The notes below the pieces were generated by a model. The model saw only the letters and a program-made list of their open reading frames with translations. It ran no database searches and had not been told where the DNA came from. Shown here piece after piece: positions 36,121 to 48,870 of a stretch of 64,000 nucleotides of DNA (its first letter is position 1; every line of letters begins with the position of its first letter). Origin of the DNA: Synanceia verrucosa (taxonomy: Eukaryota; Chordata; Actinopteri; Perciformes; Synanceiidae); assembly GCA_029721515.1 (NCBI GenBank), contig CM056562.1:10234835-10298834 (forward strand), in the 5' to 3' direction. The position numbers and the translations under genes were made by a program.

Positions 36121-36135
36121 CCCCCCCCCCCCCCC
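36121..36135. repeat. Poly-C tract
   Basis: Fifteen consecutive C residues. The length may be affected by sequencing error. Confidence 0.9.
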
Positions 36136-36516
36136 GCTACTATGTTCTTGAAACATAACACAAGGCTCGCCTTTCCTTCTATTCATCTTAACATGCAAGC
36201 ACTGCATGGCACAGCCTCCGCCCCTCCCTCCTCCATGTTTTTTTCTGGCTCTTGCTCGCCCTCCCTCCCCGTCGCGCTGTCTTTCTTCCCTTCACATGAA
36301 CACCACACAGTCCACCCGAGTCATTAGTCTTCATATTGGCCTTCAGCTGGTTTCAGAAACCCACTAAGATGGAGAACAAAAAAGTGAGATGGGAATTGCG
36401 TTGAAGCTGGAGTGATCGTGCTGGCAACAGACAGAGTGGAGTATTGTGTGCAGACGGGGTGCTTCCTGGCTGCCCGCCAACATCCAGCAGCAGCACTGCA
36501 GCATGTCAATATGTCC

Positions 36517-36530
36517 GTTGCCAGGGAAAC
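36517..36530. promoter_or_regulatory. RFX X-box-like site (weak)
   Basis: GTTGCCAGGGAAAC matches the X-box consensus with one mismatch (position 11). Confidence 0.3.
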
Positions 36531-37034
36531 AAGGAGAGCACACACTGCAACATAGTCCATAGAAGATCCTGTCAATACATCCCCCCTTTTCCTTTGAATT
36601 TGAAATGCTCAATGAAAACATAATGTAAGGAGGGTCGTGCAAAGAGTTCATGTTTAACTCCCTCCTCCCCATAGCCAGTAGGAGTCGCTGGTAGCACAAC
36701 AACATAGATGTGATCCCTCACTGGCTTCCCACCTGTATTAATTCTCATTGAACGATCAAGTCCAAAGTATCGCTACTAATCTGGATGAATCCACACTTTC
36801 ATGTCAACACATTCTCAACCCAACATTTTGTCAGTCCCCTCGGTGCCACTTTTTGATTGCAGTAAACACGTTTAATGTTGTGAATTAAGCAAAAACACCT
36901 GCTTAGATTTAGGTAACAAAACCACTATGAAATATCATCATGTTCTTAGAAATTTGTGAAGTGAAAATGAAACCAAATGTTCTGAAATCACCATCAAGAA
37001 ATGGACATCTGAAAAAGTGACACGAAAGTAAAAT

Positions 37035-37318
37035 TTAGGTTGCTTTCACACCTAACCAAATGGACGCGATTTGCTCAGGGGACTGAAAGTTGCAACACTG
37101 TTGCATTTATCACTTGGTTCGGTTCCGCTTTCACACTGCAATTCCTGAACCACACCAAACTTTCTGAGCTTCAACAGTCAGGTATTTAACCTCACAGACT
37201 GCAAACAGGGCTGGCCATTATTTGAGGGAATGCTACAATGTTAGCGATGCCTAACTACATACTAGTGAACTAACCGTCACTAATGCTAATGTGGTTCGGC
37301 AATGTGAAAGCAACCTTA
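37035..37318. mobile_element. 284-bp short-TIR MITE
   Basis: TTAGGTTGCTTTCACA at 37035-37050 faces TGTGAAAGCAACCTTA at 37303-37318, an inverted repeat with 15 of 16 positions matching. An internal CGCTTTCACACTG near 37128 repeats the terminal theme. There is no coding capacity, so this is a non-autonomous DNA element. The superfamily cannot be settled without the target-site duplication. Confidence 0.6.
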
Positions 37319-39903
37319 ATGGATGGGACACAAACAGCGGTCTACTTGGCTTGTCCACCATCTCTGCACTCTTTGAACTACGTCATCACTTTCTTTGAGC
37401 ATTTACCATTGCCACAGATGGGTTTTCATAAGTTTTATTAGGTAATTGAAAGGCCAATGTATTTCATACCTGTGCTTAAGAGCCTTGGTATCACAAAGCA
37501 ATGGGCAAATGAGAATGAGTTTACTATTCATATATGTGTATGAATCTTTAAACGTGAAATGTGATTGTCTTTGTCTTTTTGATGATCAAAATATGTCCTT
37601 CATGGGCTCTGCAGGGTTTCTGTGTCCTCACCGTACACGTTATCAGGTGATTGTACCCTGCAGCTTGGCCGTGAGTTATTACTGGCAGGGGTGTACTCCT
37701 CCATCAAGCATTGTGAAAGAATGACCTAAGATACATCAGACAGAGCGGTGGCTCTGTTGCAAAGTCACAACTTGCAACATAAGTCATGCGTTTTAGTCTG
37801 TTGAGCCACAAAGTGCCACAGCAACCTAATCAATCTGTCTCAAGCTGTGACCTTGATCGGAGCCACCTTCTCTATCTCTTTGCTGACAGAATGTTGCTTT
37901 TTTCATTTAATAGTGACAAAGTAAAAATATAGAGCATATCGCAATCTTTCTGTTGTGCTGTGATACAATCTGTGTTGTTAAGCATATACTGTAAAACAAG
38001 CTGCCTGAAGTGTCCTCAGCAAGAAATCTCTCCACTTGTTCTCAGCTTGGTCTGCATTGTGTTTTTTCATGAATAGGCTACGATTTACAAATAAATGAAT
38101 GAATCCAATTATTGTGGCCATATGCTGTAAAATGTAAATATATTTAAACACATGGCACAAATTAGCTTACAATGTCCCAACCAGATGATAGTTATATTAC
38201 AGTACAATGAAAATAGAAACTGTTTACTTTTTTCATTTGGGTGACTCTATCTGTGTAGCTGAAGGACAGCTAAAGGACAACTCAGCCACACCTAACCTGG
38301 CACTCTTATCCAAGCCTGGCTCTGTCTGCGCTCGTATCACTGGAGGGGAAAGGGGTTGTGCCAACTATAGTTACTTAGTACTCTTCAGAAGTCTCTCCAT
38401 GAGTGGTCTAACAGCTGCTGCTGCAGTGTCTGAGCTTGCTCAGAGATGCAGATGAAAGTGCTGATGTGTCCTGTTATTTTGGGTTGTGTGGTGCCCTGGA
38501 GGCCAAGGAATTTTTTTGGAAGAGACCGGGCAAGATTGTTGGAGAGTTTCTCCCAGAATGCAATGTGACCCTCGTTGCCACACGGCGCTGTGGGAATCCT
38601 GAGGGGGTGTGGAACTGCTGACAGTACCAGGCTGAGCGATGGGCACAGACATGAGTGCAGAGATTGATGTCTCTGATGATTGGCGGTATTTCTGGCTGGC
38701 TTTTGTACTTGAAAGGAGGGGCTGCCTGTCATGCTCTTATTGTTAGTTCCTAAATACACTTTATGTTGAGTTTCAAAGCCAATCTTGACATTGAAAACAA
38801 AACTAACTCACCTCAAAGTCCACTAAAAAGTCAAGTCGATATTATTTATACGTCCCAGTAACACAAATATCCCTCAAGGTAGTCTTTATTTAGTATCTGC
38901 CAAATGTACTGTGGTGGTAACAATATTAATAGAATAAAATGGAACTGAGTTAGGAAAACTAAAGATCTTTTTCCATTGTGAGAACTTAAATTTATCAAAG
39001 AACAGCTCCATGCTGTTACTCCATACTGCTACTAGAGATCTAAAACCCCTTTAAGAGTATTGACATTAGCAGTATGATCGTATCAGCATGTATTTCTTCA
39101 CAGGGGATATCATTTTTCTCTCTGCAGTTTTATTATTTTAATGATATTAAGGTGAGCACTACCTCAGTCCTTCCTCGGGCTCCTCAGCTCTAAAAACGAT
39201 CTTTTAAAAAATGGTATTCAAATATTTGACACAGGAATGTTTTTTATATAATCTGTTACTGTAGCATTATTGTCTCAGCCTGTATTGTAATTCTGACGAT
39301 ACATTAACTCTACTTAATCTAACTTACATTGCATCCACTATGAGCTCCACTGCATAACAGCAGCTGCTACATACCTGAAATGTTAATGTCAGACATCATA
39401 CTAACATCATCTCTCTATGCTGACTGTAAATGTTATCATAGATCTTTGCAAAGATATAATGCTCCCATTTCCATTCAACTCACACGTGGTAGTAAGACAG
39501 GAAGATACCGTGTCATTTTCTTAATTGTACGTCCCCCATGGCTCACACCTTGAAAACTACTTGATTTATTTGGTTGCCAATCACTGAAATCATCCAGGAT
39601 TCCCAGTGTCTTCTTGTTCTGTTGTTCATCAGAGAAGCCTCGTCTGTGTACAATATGACACTATATTAATTAGGAGGGATGCTCACAGATTGCTTCATAA
39701 ATCATTTTTGTCTCATTTTTATGCTTGGTCTAACATTGCAATTTGCAATCTTGTTCCCCTCATAACAGAGTACACCTCTGCGAAGGCCACTTGTGAAGGC
39801 AACAGCTTTGTCGTGTTATCCTCAGAAGAGTTTAACAATAACCTTAGAAGGATGGACAACTGTGCTGACTCACTGATGTTGTTTTTCCCTCAAAATCTAG
39901 GAC
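37319..39903. other. Non-coding intergenic DNA
   Basis: No gene, RNA gene or repeat is recognisable. Open frames are all under about 125 codons and unstructured. Confidence 0.5.
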
Positions 39904-40623
39904 ATTAAAGGGGCAGATATGATGCCGAAAGTCATGATGCAAATTTGCAAAGTGCCGTTTTTTACAAATTGGACCTTATTTCTAGGATAAAATACTGTCA
40001 TTTACTCACGCATTTCACTTTGGAGACATCTGGAGTATTTACGACAGTATCCATTTCACAGGAGTGAAGCACTGAAATGCAGCCAGTAAATGACACAAAC
40101 TTGACCATTTCTCAAATAACAGATGTTTAATAAGATGGGCTACACTATTACTAGTCTCATTTGAATCCAGAGTTCAAACTCCGTAACTTGAGGAAATTCA
40201 ATCTGTAAACTGACTCTCCTGAACTAAAATGCTTATTTGTGATGTTGTCACATACACATACATGCTTTGTTTTAGTTCAGGCACTCTGAAGGCCACATAG
40301 GTGGGCACTAGGGGTCCTTAGTAAACTGTGATACACAGGAAGTAGAGTCTGTTTAGAGATTGAATTTTCTCAAGTTACGAACAACTCCGGGGTCAAATGA
40401 GAATAGTAATAATGTACATAGCGCTTCTTTCAAGTTTGTCTCATTTACTGGCTGCATGTCGGTGCCCCTTCACTGCTGTTGAATGGATATCATCAAATCC
40501 AGAATCGTCACAAATAATCCATTTGTCTTCAAATGACTCCAAAGTGATATGGGTGAGTAAGTGACAGTATTTTATCCCAGAAATAAGGTCCAATTTGTTA
40601 AAAAAAGGCACTTCCCCTTTAAT
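39904..40623. mobile_element. 720-bp foldback element with long inverted arms
   Basis: The ends are ATTAAAGGGG (39904-39913) and CCCCTTTAAT (40614-40623). Arms of roughly 200 bp follow: left 39951-40105 holds ACAAATTGGACCTTATTTCT, ATAAAATACTGTCA, TCACTTTGGAG and ATGCAGCCAGTAAATGA, and the reverse complements of each lie in order at 40440-40605. The inner part also pairs (CTCATTTGA, CGTAACTTGAG and GAAAATTCAATCT types). The whole unit is therefore an imperfect giant hairpin. TTAA lies at both termini. No transposase frame is present. The class is unknown; a TTAA-targeting MITE is one possibility. Confidence 0.7.
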
Positions 40624-41824
40624 GAGTGATATTCTGTTTGAGTACAACAAGATGTGTGTGTGCGTGTGTTGAGCGTGCATTATGATTTCAGCCTGATTTT
40701 ATCAGATGACAAAGCTTTCAATGCCAGATCTCTGGTTATAATATTTCAAATTATATTAAGCGTTAGTGTTGGTTCATTTCTTTGGAGATCTGAATCACGT
40801 GATTGTACGTAGACAAAGGGCTGAATCAGACTGCTTTGTTATTTTAGCCGCTCATGTGATCAGCACTCGACTCCAAAGGGCCACTCTCAGCCTCACCCCC
40901 CTCCAATCCTCGACACAGAGAGAGTCTGTTACCAGAGAAACAAAGGTCAGTGTACTGTTTCGCCACATTTTCAACTCACAGGACGAATCTTGAAAGAGAC
41001 AAAGGAGCCGCAAACAAACATGCTTTGTTTTCACTAAAACAAGACAGCGTTTGTTGTTGCGCTCTGGGCTGTGATGTCATCGTCATGGTTCATCCTTTCT
41101 ATGACCTCCAGTGCTGATCGCTCTCAAATAGCTTTATCAGGAGATGCACACCAATTAAGAGTGGTTGATATTGTTTTGTTGTCACACCCACATATCCCCC
41201 CGTACTAACGCAAACATGTATGCAGTTATCTATTATCACAAATATAGATCAGTGAGTTTGCTGTTGTCTGAAATCCTAGTGGGAAGCTGTGCTGCATAGA
41301 CTCTCTGCAAAAAAAACATTATGATCTGTGCTTTACCGTCTGAGTACATCATTATCTGAGGCAGGAGAGAGGCTGAGAGACATAAATCTGATTATATGGC
41401 AAGAAAGCTCTTTGATGTTTTACATTTAACCCTTAGACTCACAGCGTGCCTGAAACCTGCAACAACTCTCTCACACTGGAAGCAGCTGACCTTTGATGAT
41501 GTAATCCTCGTGATAGATGCGTCAGGCTTTGGCCTTGGGCTGCTCTGAAATGTTCTACTCCCAGAAGGCCTAGAAGGCTAAACGGGCCAAAGCAGCCCCC
41601 ATCAATACACCACCAAGCGCAGCTCTGGATCACCTCAACTGGTGCAATTAATCTTGACCAACAAGTCAACAGGCCTTTATCCAAACGACAAAACAGGCAC
41701 TTTGCTGATCATGATGATTGCGTGGGCCAGATGTTAATTTGGCTGCTGCTCATCTTCCTAAGAATTGATGTTAAAAAAAAACACTATGTGATCAAAGTGG
41801 GATTACTCTGCTAAGCTTGTTGTA
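40624..41824. other. Non-coding intergenic DNA
   Basis: No gene or repeat is recognisable in this stretch. Confidence 0.5.
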
Positions 41825-42168
41825 ACAAAACAGGAGGTGGAACGCGAACATTATGTACTTTCACCCTGTTCTTCTTGTTAATGTGACATAAACTGGAAAA
41901 CATGTTGTTTTTTAGTTGTCCTTACTACCATGCTAGTCAGTTTTACATTTTACATCACACTCTAGAATAAAACTATGACAGATGTAACAACATGAAATCG
42001 ACATATTTGTGTCTTTTGGAAAAACTGATTCCCTGTGATGTAAACTGTAAAACTGACTAGCATGGTAGTAAGGACAACTAAAAAACAACATATTTTCCAG
42101 TTTATGTCACATTAATAAGCAAAACAGGGTGAAAGTACATAATGTTCACGTTCCACCTCCTGTTTTGT
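41825..42168. repeat. 344-bp near-perfect hairpin (foldback element)
   Basis: The left arm 41825-41959 and right arm 42034-42168 are each 135 bases. By hand alignment they are reverse complements with about six mismatches and no gaps, around a 74-base loop (41960-42033). The outer ends are ACAAAACAGGAGGTGGAACG. There is no reading frame. The arm identity suggests a young insertion or gene conversion between arms. No clear target-site duplication is visible, because the right end abuts a retroelement tail. Confidence 0.8.
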
Positions 42169-42411
42169 GTGGGGTCTCTCTGGGTACTCTGGCTTCCTCC
42201 CACCATCCAAAATTATGGATTAGGTTAACTGGCCAATTTAAATTGTAGGTGTGAATGTGCATGTGGGTGGTTGTCTGTATCTGTGTGTCCTGTGATGAAC
42301 TGGAGACTTGTCCAGGTACCCTGCCTTTCACCATAAGACAGCAGGGATAGGCTCCAGCCCCCCATGACCCATATATGTGAGGATAAGAGGTAAAAAATGG
42401 ATGGATGGATA
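42167..42411 (+). repeat. Dispersed teleost retroelement tail with (ATGG)n end, copy 2
   Basis: Shares the same ordered blocks as the copy at 2150-2382 (CTTCCTCCCACCATCCAAAA, GTGATGAACTGGAGACTTGTCC, GGGATAGGCTCCAGCCCCCC, ending ATGGATGGATGGAT). It extends further 5' with GTGTGGGGTCTCTCTGGGTA. It starts exactly where the hairpin ends. Confidence 0.72.
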
Positions 42412-45092
42412 TTCTCCATATATATAGTCTCCATATTCTCCAATCTCCACACCTGACTCTTGGCAAAACAGTAAATAAATGTATTTCTTGATCAAGCACT
42501 CGTCAAAGCAGTGTTGAGCATAACAGCAGCTAGTTAGCTAGTTAGCTTAGCACACCGGAGATTGTGGCTGAAGAGCTATACCTCCTTGGAAAACAGTGTT
42601 AACTGTGTCTGACAAAATAACCTTCATTTCAGCATTACAGAGTTGAGCCACGTGAGCCGAACAGGAATGTGTGACTTTAAAGTCACATGTATTAAAAGTA
42701 GGCTGCACAATGTTAAGTAACACTTCCAGTTTTATGTGAATCAGATTGTTAAATTTGCTCTCAGGTCCATGACCTGCTTTGAATACAATACACAATGCAA
42801 TGCAAGGTTAGGAACTACAACATTTGTGCATTGTTTCCTATATTCATGCTATGTTTTGATCTCATTAAATAATGATTTGCAGTAATGGATGCTGAGTATA
42901 ACATGAGTCAAGAGATTGCGTAACCTCCATATTTCATGATGTGTCTGTAGTGTTGCCTCATTCTTTGTGTGTGTTTACAGAAGGAGGAATGCAGCTGTGA
43001 GTCAGCACAGAGGAACAGCAGGGAAAGTCAGTATGATGCCGTTGTCGGTTTACACAAGGTGATATTTGAGAGAAAGCGTCAACGTCATCAGTTCACTATG
43101 TTCTGGTAAATTCCTGAAGGGTTATTCAAGTCAGTTGGTATGTTGCCTCCTATTAAGTAACTTTGTTTTCCTGTCATGAAGGCAGCTGTCTTGATCTGTG
43201 TGCTGCTCACAATTTGTAGACAGGAAAGAAATACTACCTTGCATACAAAGAGAGTCTGATAATATCCCTGCAAGCAGTCTGACGACCTTTATTGTGAAAA
43301 AAAATAAATTATAAATACAAACCCATAGAGCCTAAAAAGAGCAGCAGTGTATCAGGTGGTGCTGGAGGATCAGCTCTGCCCATAAAGCTGATGTTATCAT
43401 CTGCTTTCCTGCATTCTTTCAAGTTTATGTTATGTTTATATGTCATGCACCAAGATATCAAGTTAAGTTCCTCATTTGAGCAAACTTACTCAGAAATAAA
43501 CTGATTTTGACTGATTTCTGATCTTTTCCCCTGAGCTTTCACCCTCATTGCATGGTCCTTGTATCAGCTTGTATAGTTGCCACAAAGATGGACCTGTTTC
43601 CAAAGTAAAGAATGAGCTTTCATGTTTATCATTTGATATTTGTTTTCATTGTGAGTAAAAGACAGTAATTATTTTTAGATTGAGAACAACATACATTTTT
43701 TCTTATGGTTTATTTTTGCCTTAGTCATTAAAACCATTGCAGTGTACTCCCATGCTTATTTATTATGATATTAAGTCCCTGCTGTGATATCATGGACTTG
43801 TGCCGTCATTAAAATGTATTAAAAGGCTTCGTGTTAGGCCTATATAACATTAAATATTATGAATAAATTCAACTTGTAATTCAATTCTATTAGATTTTGG
43901 TGTGGCATTTAATTCAAAGTTAAACTGATTTGTGATCACAGACCATGTGGCTTACATTTAAATGAAAATAACTTGTCCTTTGAGACTGCTGTAACCAGCA
44001 GGCTAGTGGAGCCACATTGAGCACAAACCCAGAGAGCTTAGCATCAACTTACTGCCTCGAACATGACAAAATAGTGTCACGTCAGCGTGCAGAGAAATAG
44101 CAGTAAATTGGGAAGCAGAGAGGTACAAAGAGGTGCGGAGGGAGGTAAAGAGGAGGTGGGGGGCTCTGAGATTCAGGCGCTACCTGAGGCATGGAGGGGT
44201 ACATCATTATTCAGAGCAGCGCTTTGATGTTGAGGCTGGGTGGATCTCACAGAGCAGGCGAGAAGCAGTTCTAATTAAAACAGTAACAATGCAGCCCAAG
44301 TTGCCCTGAAGAAATGGGGGCTTTGAAGAGTCACTGAATGCCCCATTTAGAGCCGGCTGCCCATAGATAACAGCTGATATTACATGGACGGACTCTAAGG
44401 CCTCTGTCGCAAAATGTGTATTTTTCACTATGTGAGTGTGTGTGTCTGTGTGTGACGAGTGCTTGTGTCCTACTTTTTCTGAGTTCTTTGGTGGCGTTGT
44501 GGACCTGACAGGACTGACAGATTGAGATGGGCTGCTGGTGCTCAGAGGCCATGGCGAAGACAGGAAAGCCTGGGGGATCTCGGTATGACAGGTAGACAGA
44601 GGGGAGGCAGAACTTCATTAGAACTGCTGCTGAGCGGAGCTTTGAATATCAAATTAGTGTGATAAAAATGTTTGCACCTTCACATTTTTTATTCTGATTT
44701 TAATGAAGAGATATTCAGAGGCCCGTGTAATCTGAAATTTGTCAATAGTGTAGTGCTGTTCCCTGGCTTGTATAACGCAGATTTTCCCCTTGTCCGCCAA
44801 GCATGTTTATGTCTCTCCTCATATCTACTGAGGCATATTGGTCTGAAAGGCCCAAGTGGGCTGTAGGGAGAGCTGAGTGATGCTCTGAGACAGTAGCAGT
44901 TCAAAGAGACTGTCTGCATAGAGAGAAGGGTCTAATTTTAACTTGGAGACAGAGGGGCTCATGAAACAGCTCTCTGCCTGACTACAGCTCAATTATTCAT
45001 CAACACAAGAAGTCTCTCAACTAAAAAGCCTGACACGTTATTCATTCTCCCCCCTTCTTCTCCCATGCTGTTTCATTCACACACAAAATCAA

Positions 45093-45097
<5 letters not shown>

Positions 45098-45153
<56 letters not shown>
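45098..45153. repeat. (CA)n microsatellite
   Basis: An uninterrupted CA run of 56 bases, the longest pure dinucleotide CA tract in the window. Confidence 0.98.
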
Positions 45154-45154
<1 letters not shown>

Positions 45155-47697
45155 CCAAGCTACCCACCCTTGAACCATACGCTACCCTCCAGAAATGAAG
45201 CAGGCTTTGGTGAAGATGATTCAAAAGCACACATATACTGTGTTCAAAACAAGGCAAGTGAACTTTTATTTTGAAAACCATAATAACATATATTTTTTTA
45301 ACTGAAGCTGTCTGGCAAATAAATATTTTGAATCACTTCCTGACCGACAAGCCTCAGCTGCAGCCACATTTGTTCAGACTGATTTCAACACATTCTTTAT
45401 TAAATCAGGTTGATTTATGAATTATATTGGCTTAATGTGAATTATTCGGCTAAAATAATGTCAAGGTGTATCTAGGTTATCCAGTGCAAACACAAGGCTC
45501 TCCTTCTCTATATTTTACTGAACACTACAAACAAAGATTTGTCATTTTCAAAAATCATTTTCAGTGTGATTGTTTGTCTGATGACTCAGTTTCTGTTTTA
45601 AACAAGTTGACGCAGCCGTCATATCAGACAGATGACCAGTCATGTGACGCCAAGCTGACTCCACCATAGCTGGCTGTGTAAAAGGAGGAATTACAGAATG
45701 AAGCAGTTTGTTTAGTTTGCAATCACTTGGTTGCCTATAATCGTGTTTGTTTGGACTGTTGCTGGTACAGGACAGAGAAACTGTTCAACATTTCACTGTT
45801 ATATAAACCAGCTTCTCTCCGGTTACTTGTTGATACTACAGAAAACTATGCATGTCTAATTCTGATTATTCAAAATCTAGGTTTGAAGCATCATCCACTG
45901 CAGGTCATATGACTGTAGCTGCATGTGAGCACTGTGTGACTTGACTGTGACCGATTGGGAAGCAAGCTTTTGACATAAACATCTACAGATTTCTGGTCAG
46001 CATGATAACCTGTTGGATGTTTGTAATAATAACTTTATGGCTTTGGAAGTGACCTGGGTGGCCTAAAAGCAGTGCAACCTCAGGCAATCTGGGACAGGAT
46101 TTGTGCCTGCTGTGATAATGACACCATTTTAAGACCCATCTAGACAAGCTGACAAATTGATGCTGAGGCTGTGTTTTCATGTTCGTGACTGTAAGGCAAA
46201 TACAGATAAACACATGGATCGCTCTCTCTTTCTGATGGACAGTGACAGAATGATGATGTGTGTGAATTTATATTTCCTTTTAAGAGCTAATATCAAATCC
46301 ACTAAGAACTAAAGAGGCTTTGTGTAAATATCTCACTCACTATATGCCAGACACATTTTATTTGTTTTCAGCAACAGACAACAAATCCAAGTGTGGCTGC
46401 ATAAATCTGCAGGATCAATAGAGAAAATACAATAACGCATCCTCTCTATTATTGCTCTGCAGTAAGTACTTCCCTGGACATTTTTCATTGTGAAAACTGA
46501 GATTTATCATTGATTTGTCTGCCACAGCATATAATGCTGCTGAACTTTGAGGTGTGTTTGCATTAATGTGGATTCAGTGCAAAGTCTATCTGTGACAGGC
46601 AGCATGGTGCTGTAGATCATAGAGAGGGAGACAGAGCTAGCTAAAGACTGTCAGTTGTGATGCTGTTTGTAGATAAGGATACAGAGGATAACTTTAACAT
46701 CTGCAGTTAGAAAGGAAAAGGTGTGATTGCTGTTGCTCTGGAGCATTGGCTGCAGAGGTGGAGCTGATATCAGAAACATATCCTCTCTAGATAAATGCCA
46801 GCTTTAGACACGAGGTCAAAAAGTCGGGTGAACACATTTGACCATTGAAACCCCCCCCACTCAAACTGTTATTGATTATCCAATTGGGGCAACTAGTCAC
46901 AGCAGGTCTGTCAAGCTTTGGATGTCTCCACATGTTGTGTGCACGATGCATTATAAGAGACCGTTTTCCTCAAGAGACTTGTGTCTTTTCAAAACCAAAA
47001 GTAGATGACTGAAAGTGTCACTCTCTGTGTTGTTGTTGTTAGCACTGCCACTACTTAGGATCATATCAATAATTGGCCAGCTTCTTTTTAATGAAGATGA
47101 TGAAGATGATCAATATAAAAAATAAATACTGTCATGCACAGTGCTGGACTGGTTAAGGTTAGGCATTGACCTTGAATGGATAAGGTCAGCCTGAGTCTCA
47201 CAAGAATCTTGCAAGCTTTTGCAATTTAAGGGTCACTCTCTGGATACAACCACAGAGCAGGCAGTTTGCTGCTGGATCCTGGATTTATCCTGCTAAAAGT
47301 ATATGGAAACCGGATAATGATATGAAAGTTATTTTGTGTTGCTTCTCAGTGAAGTCTCCAACTACCCTTTAAGTTCCCTTTAACAAGCAATAATCCCATG
47401 TACAGTATGTGTTCAGGACTTTTATTGTGAAGGGTGGGACAGAGGTAAATTACCGTAACTATGTAGTGAAAATAAAAGCTACAGTAGCACTGGCCATGAG
47501 TCAAGCGGACAGCGTACAGCACTGCCATTGCAACTCAAGTTTTTCCTCTGCTAATTTATAACATACACACTATTAACACTGAAGCCGGCAAAACAACTCT
47601 GCTAAGCTGACTCGGGTGCCTGTTCATGAGAGTTCATGTGAGTCCCTCTGTGTGTGTACAGCGCCCCTCCTGCTAGCTGACTGCCACCCTCTAACAC

Positions 47698-47795
47698 CGT
47701 TAGCTGTGTTAGCTGCCGTTAGCTGCCGTTAGCTGCCGTTAGCTGCCATTAGCTGTGTCAGCTAACAGCGTTAGCTCTGTTAGCTGTGTAAGCTA
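47698..47795. repeat. GTTAGCTG minisatellite
   Basis: A 10-base unit GTTAGCTGCC is repeated head to tail (three perfect units, then one as ATTAGCTG), flanked by degenerate GTTAGCTGT and GTTAGCTCT units. The core TTAGCT recurs about eight times. Confidence 0.9.
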
Positions 47796-48836
47796 GCTGA
47801 GGACATGTTGAGAGCTTCCGTGTGTGGACCTATCCAGGTAAATGTTAGATTATGTTCCCCATGGAGGGGTGTTACTCTCCTGGCAACATGGTACAAACCA
47901 AATCTGACTTAATCATATTCTCTATAATGTATACTATATAGTGTTATACTGTTCATAGTAAAACTCTACAGGACAAATGCATTCAAATTGGTATTTGAGG
48001 TAAATAGAGGGAGAGGAACTATCAACACAATGTATTTAAATGCATGTTCAAAGTGGAGCTTTTAATTCTAACATGATGCTGAATAGTTAAATATTCAATA
48101 TTTTGTAAGTAAATTTATAATCAGCAACGTATCCAGAAATATTTCTGTCAAGTGAAAGTATACAGTGAATAGTCTCCTATACAGCTGACTTAAATGTTTT
48201 GTAAATGCTTTTGGTCCCTTTTGTAAGTTATTATTGTGCACAATCACAAAGAATAGTAACATAATTCAATATTTTTTATGTCTAGACATCAGACATGTAT
48301 AGCTGTTTGGGGCCTTTTAGTTGGCAATTGCCTACCTTGCATAACACTGAAGTCTGCCTCTGTTCCCATTTACTACAGTGTATTTCAGTGCTTTTTCTGA
48401 GAAGCCGTGCCTTGGGTGTGTGACACAACTATGTCATGGCAGTTGTATGGCTCAGGCCCCAAGGAAGTATGGTGTTGAATGTTACATTGTTTGTATGAGC
48501 AGGTCTTGTGAAAGCTGCAAGCACCACAGACCAGGCCTGTGTTGTTGCAGCTGGAGCAGCACAACAACTGGCAAACAGGTCTTCAAAATAGAGTTGCTTG
48601 ATAGAAATGAGAAGCCTGCCTTTGTCTACCTGTCTGAAATCGAAGACCCATTGTTTTTAAGATGACTATGAATTTAGCAAATCTGTGACATTATAATTGT
48701 GGCGTGTGCTAACAGAAAGCTTGGCATAGCAACAGTAACTAATGGAGAAAGAGCTTAGAGCATAGTTGGTACATTTCCATCACCACAGAGGTTGACATCA
48801 TGGATAATGTCCTCACTTATCTTTGTTCTCTAAGAT

Positions 48837-48837
<1 letters not shown>

Positions 48838-48868
<31 letters not shown>
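48838..48868. repeat. (GT)n microsatellite
   Basis: A GT run of 31 bases followed by GAGT and GAGA units. Confidence 0.96.

Positions 48869-48870
<2 letters not shown>

Larger units (their letters stand above)
29261..37034. other. Non-coding intergenic DNA downstream of irf2bp2
   Basis: No gene is recognisable and no open frame has domain-like content. It contains a T tract at 30190-30213, (GA)n at 32583-32615, a C tract at 36121-36135 and an X-box-like site at 36517. Near 36836-37000 there is AGATTTAGGTAACAAAACCACT, like a common fish dispersed repeat, but too short to assign. Confidence 0.55.

Noticed and set aside
42961..43040. Possible exon after TTTACAG at about 42980
   Set aside because: A pyrimidine-AG signal is present, but the following sequence matches no known protein and has no paired exon.
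47698..47795. Possible CRISPR-like array
   Set aside because: Units are contiguous 10-mers without spacers, in a vertebrate genome. It is a minisatellite.
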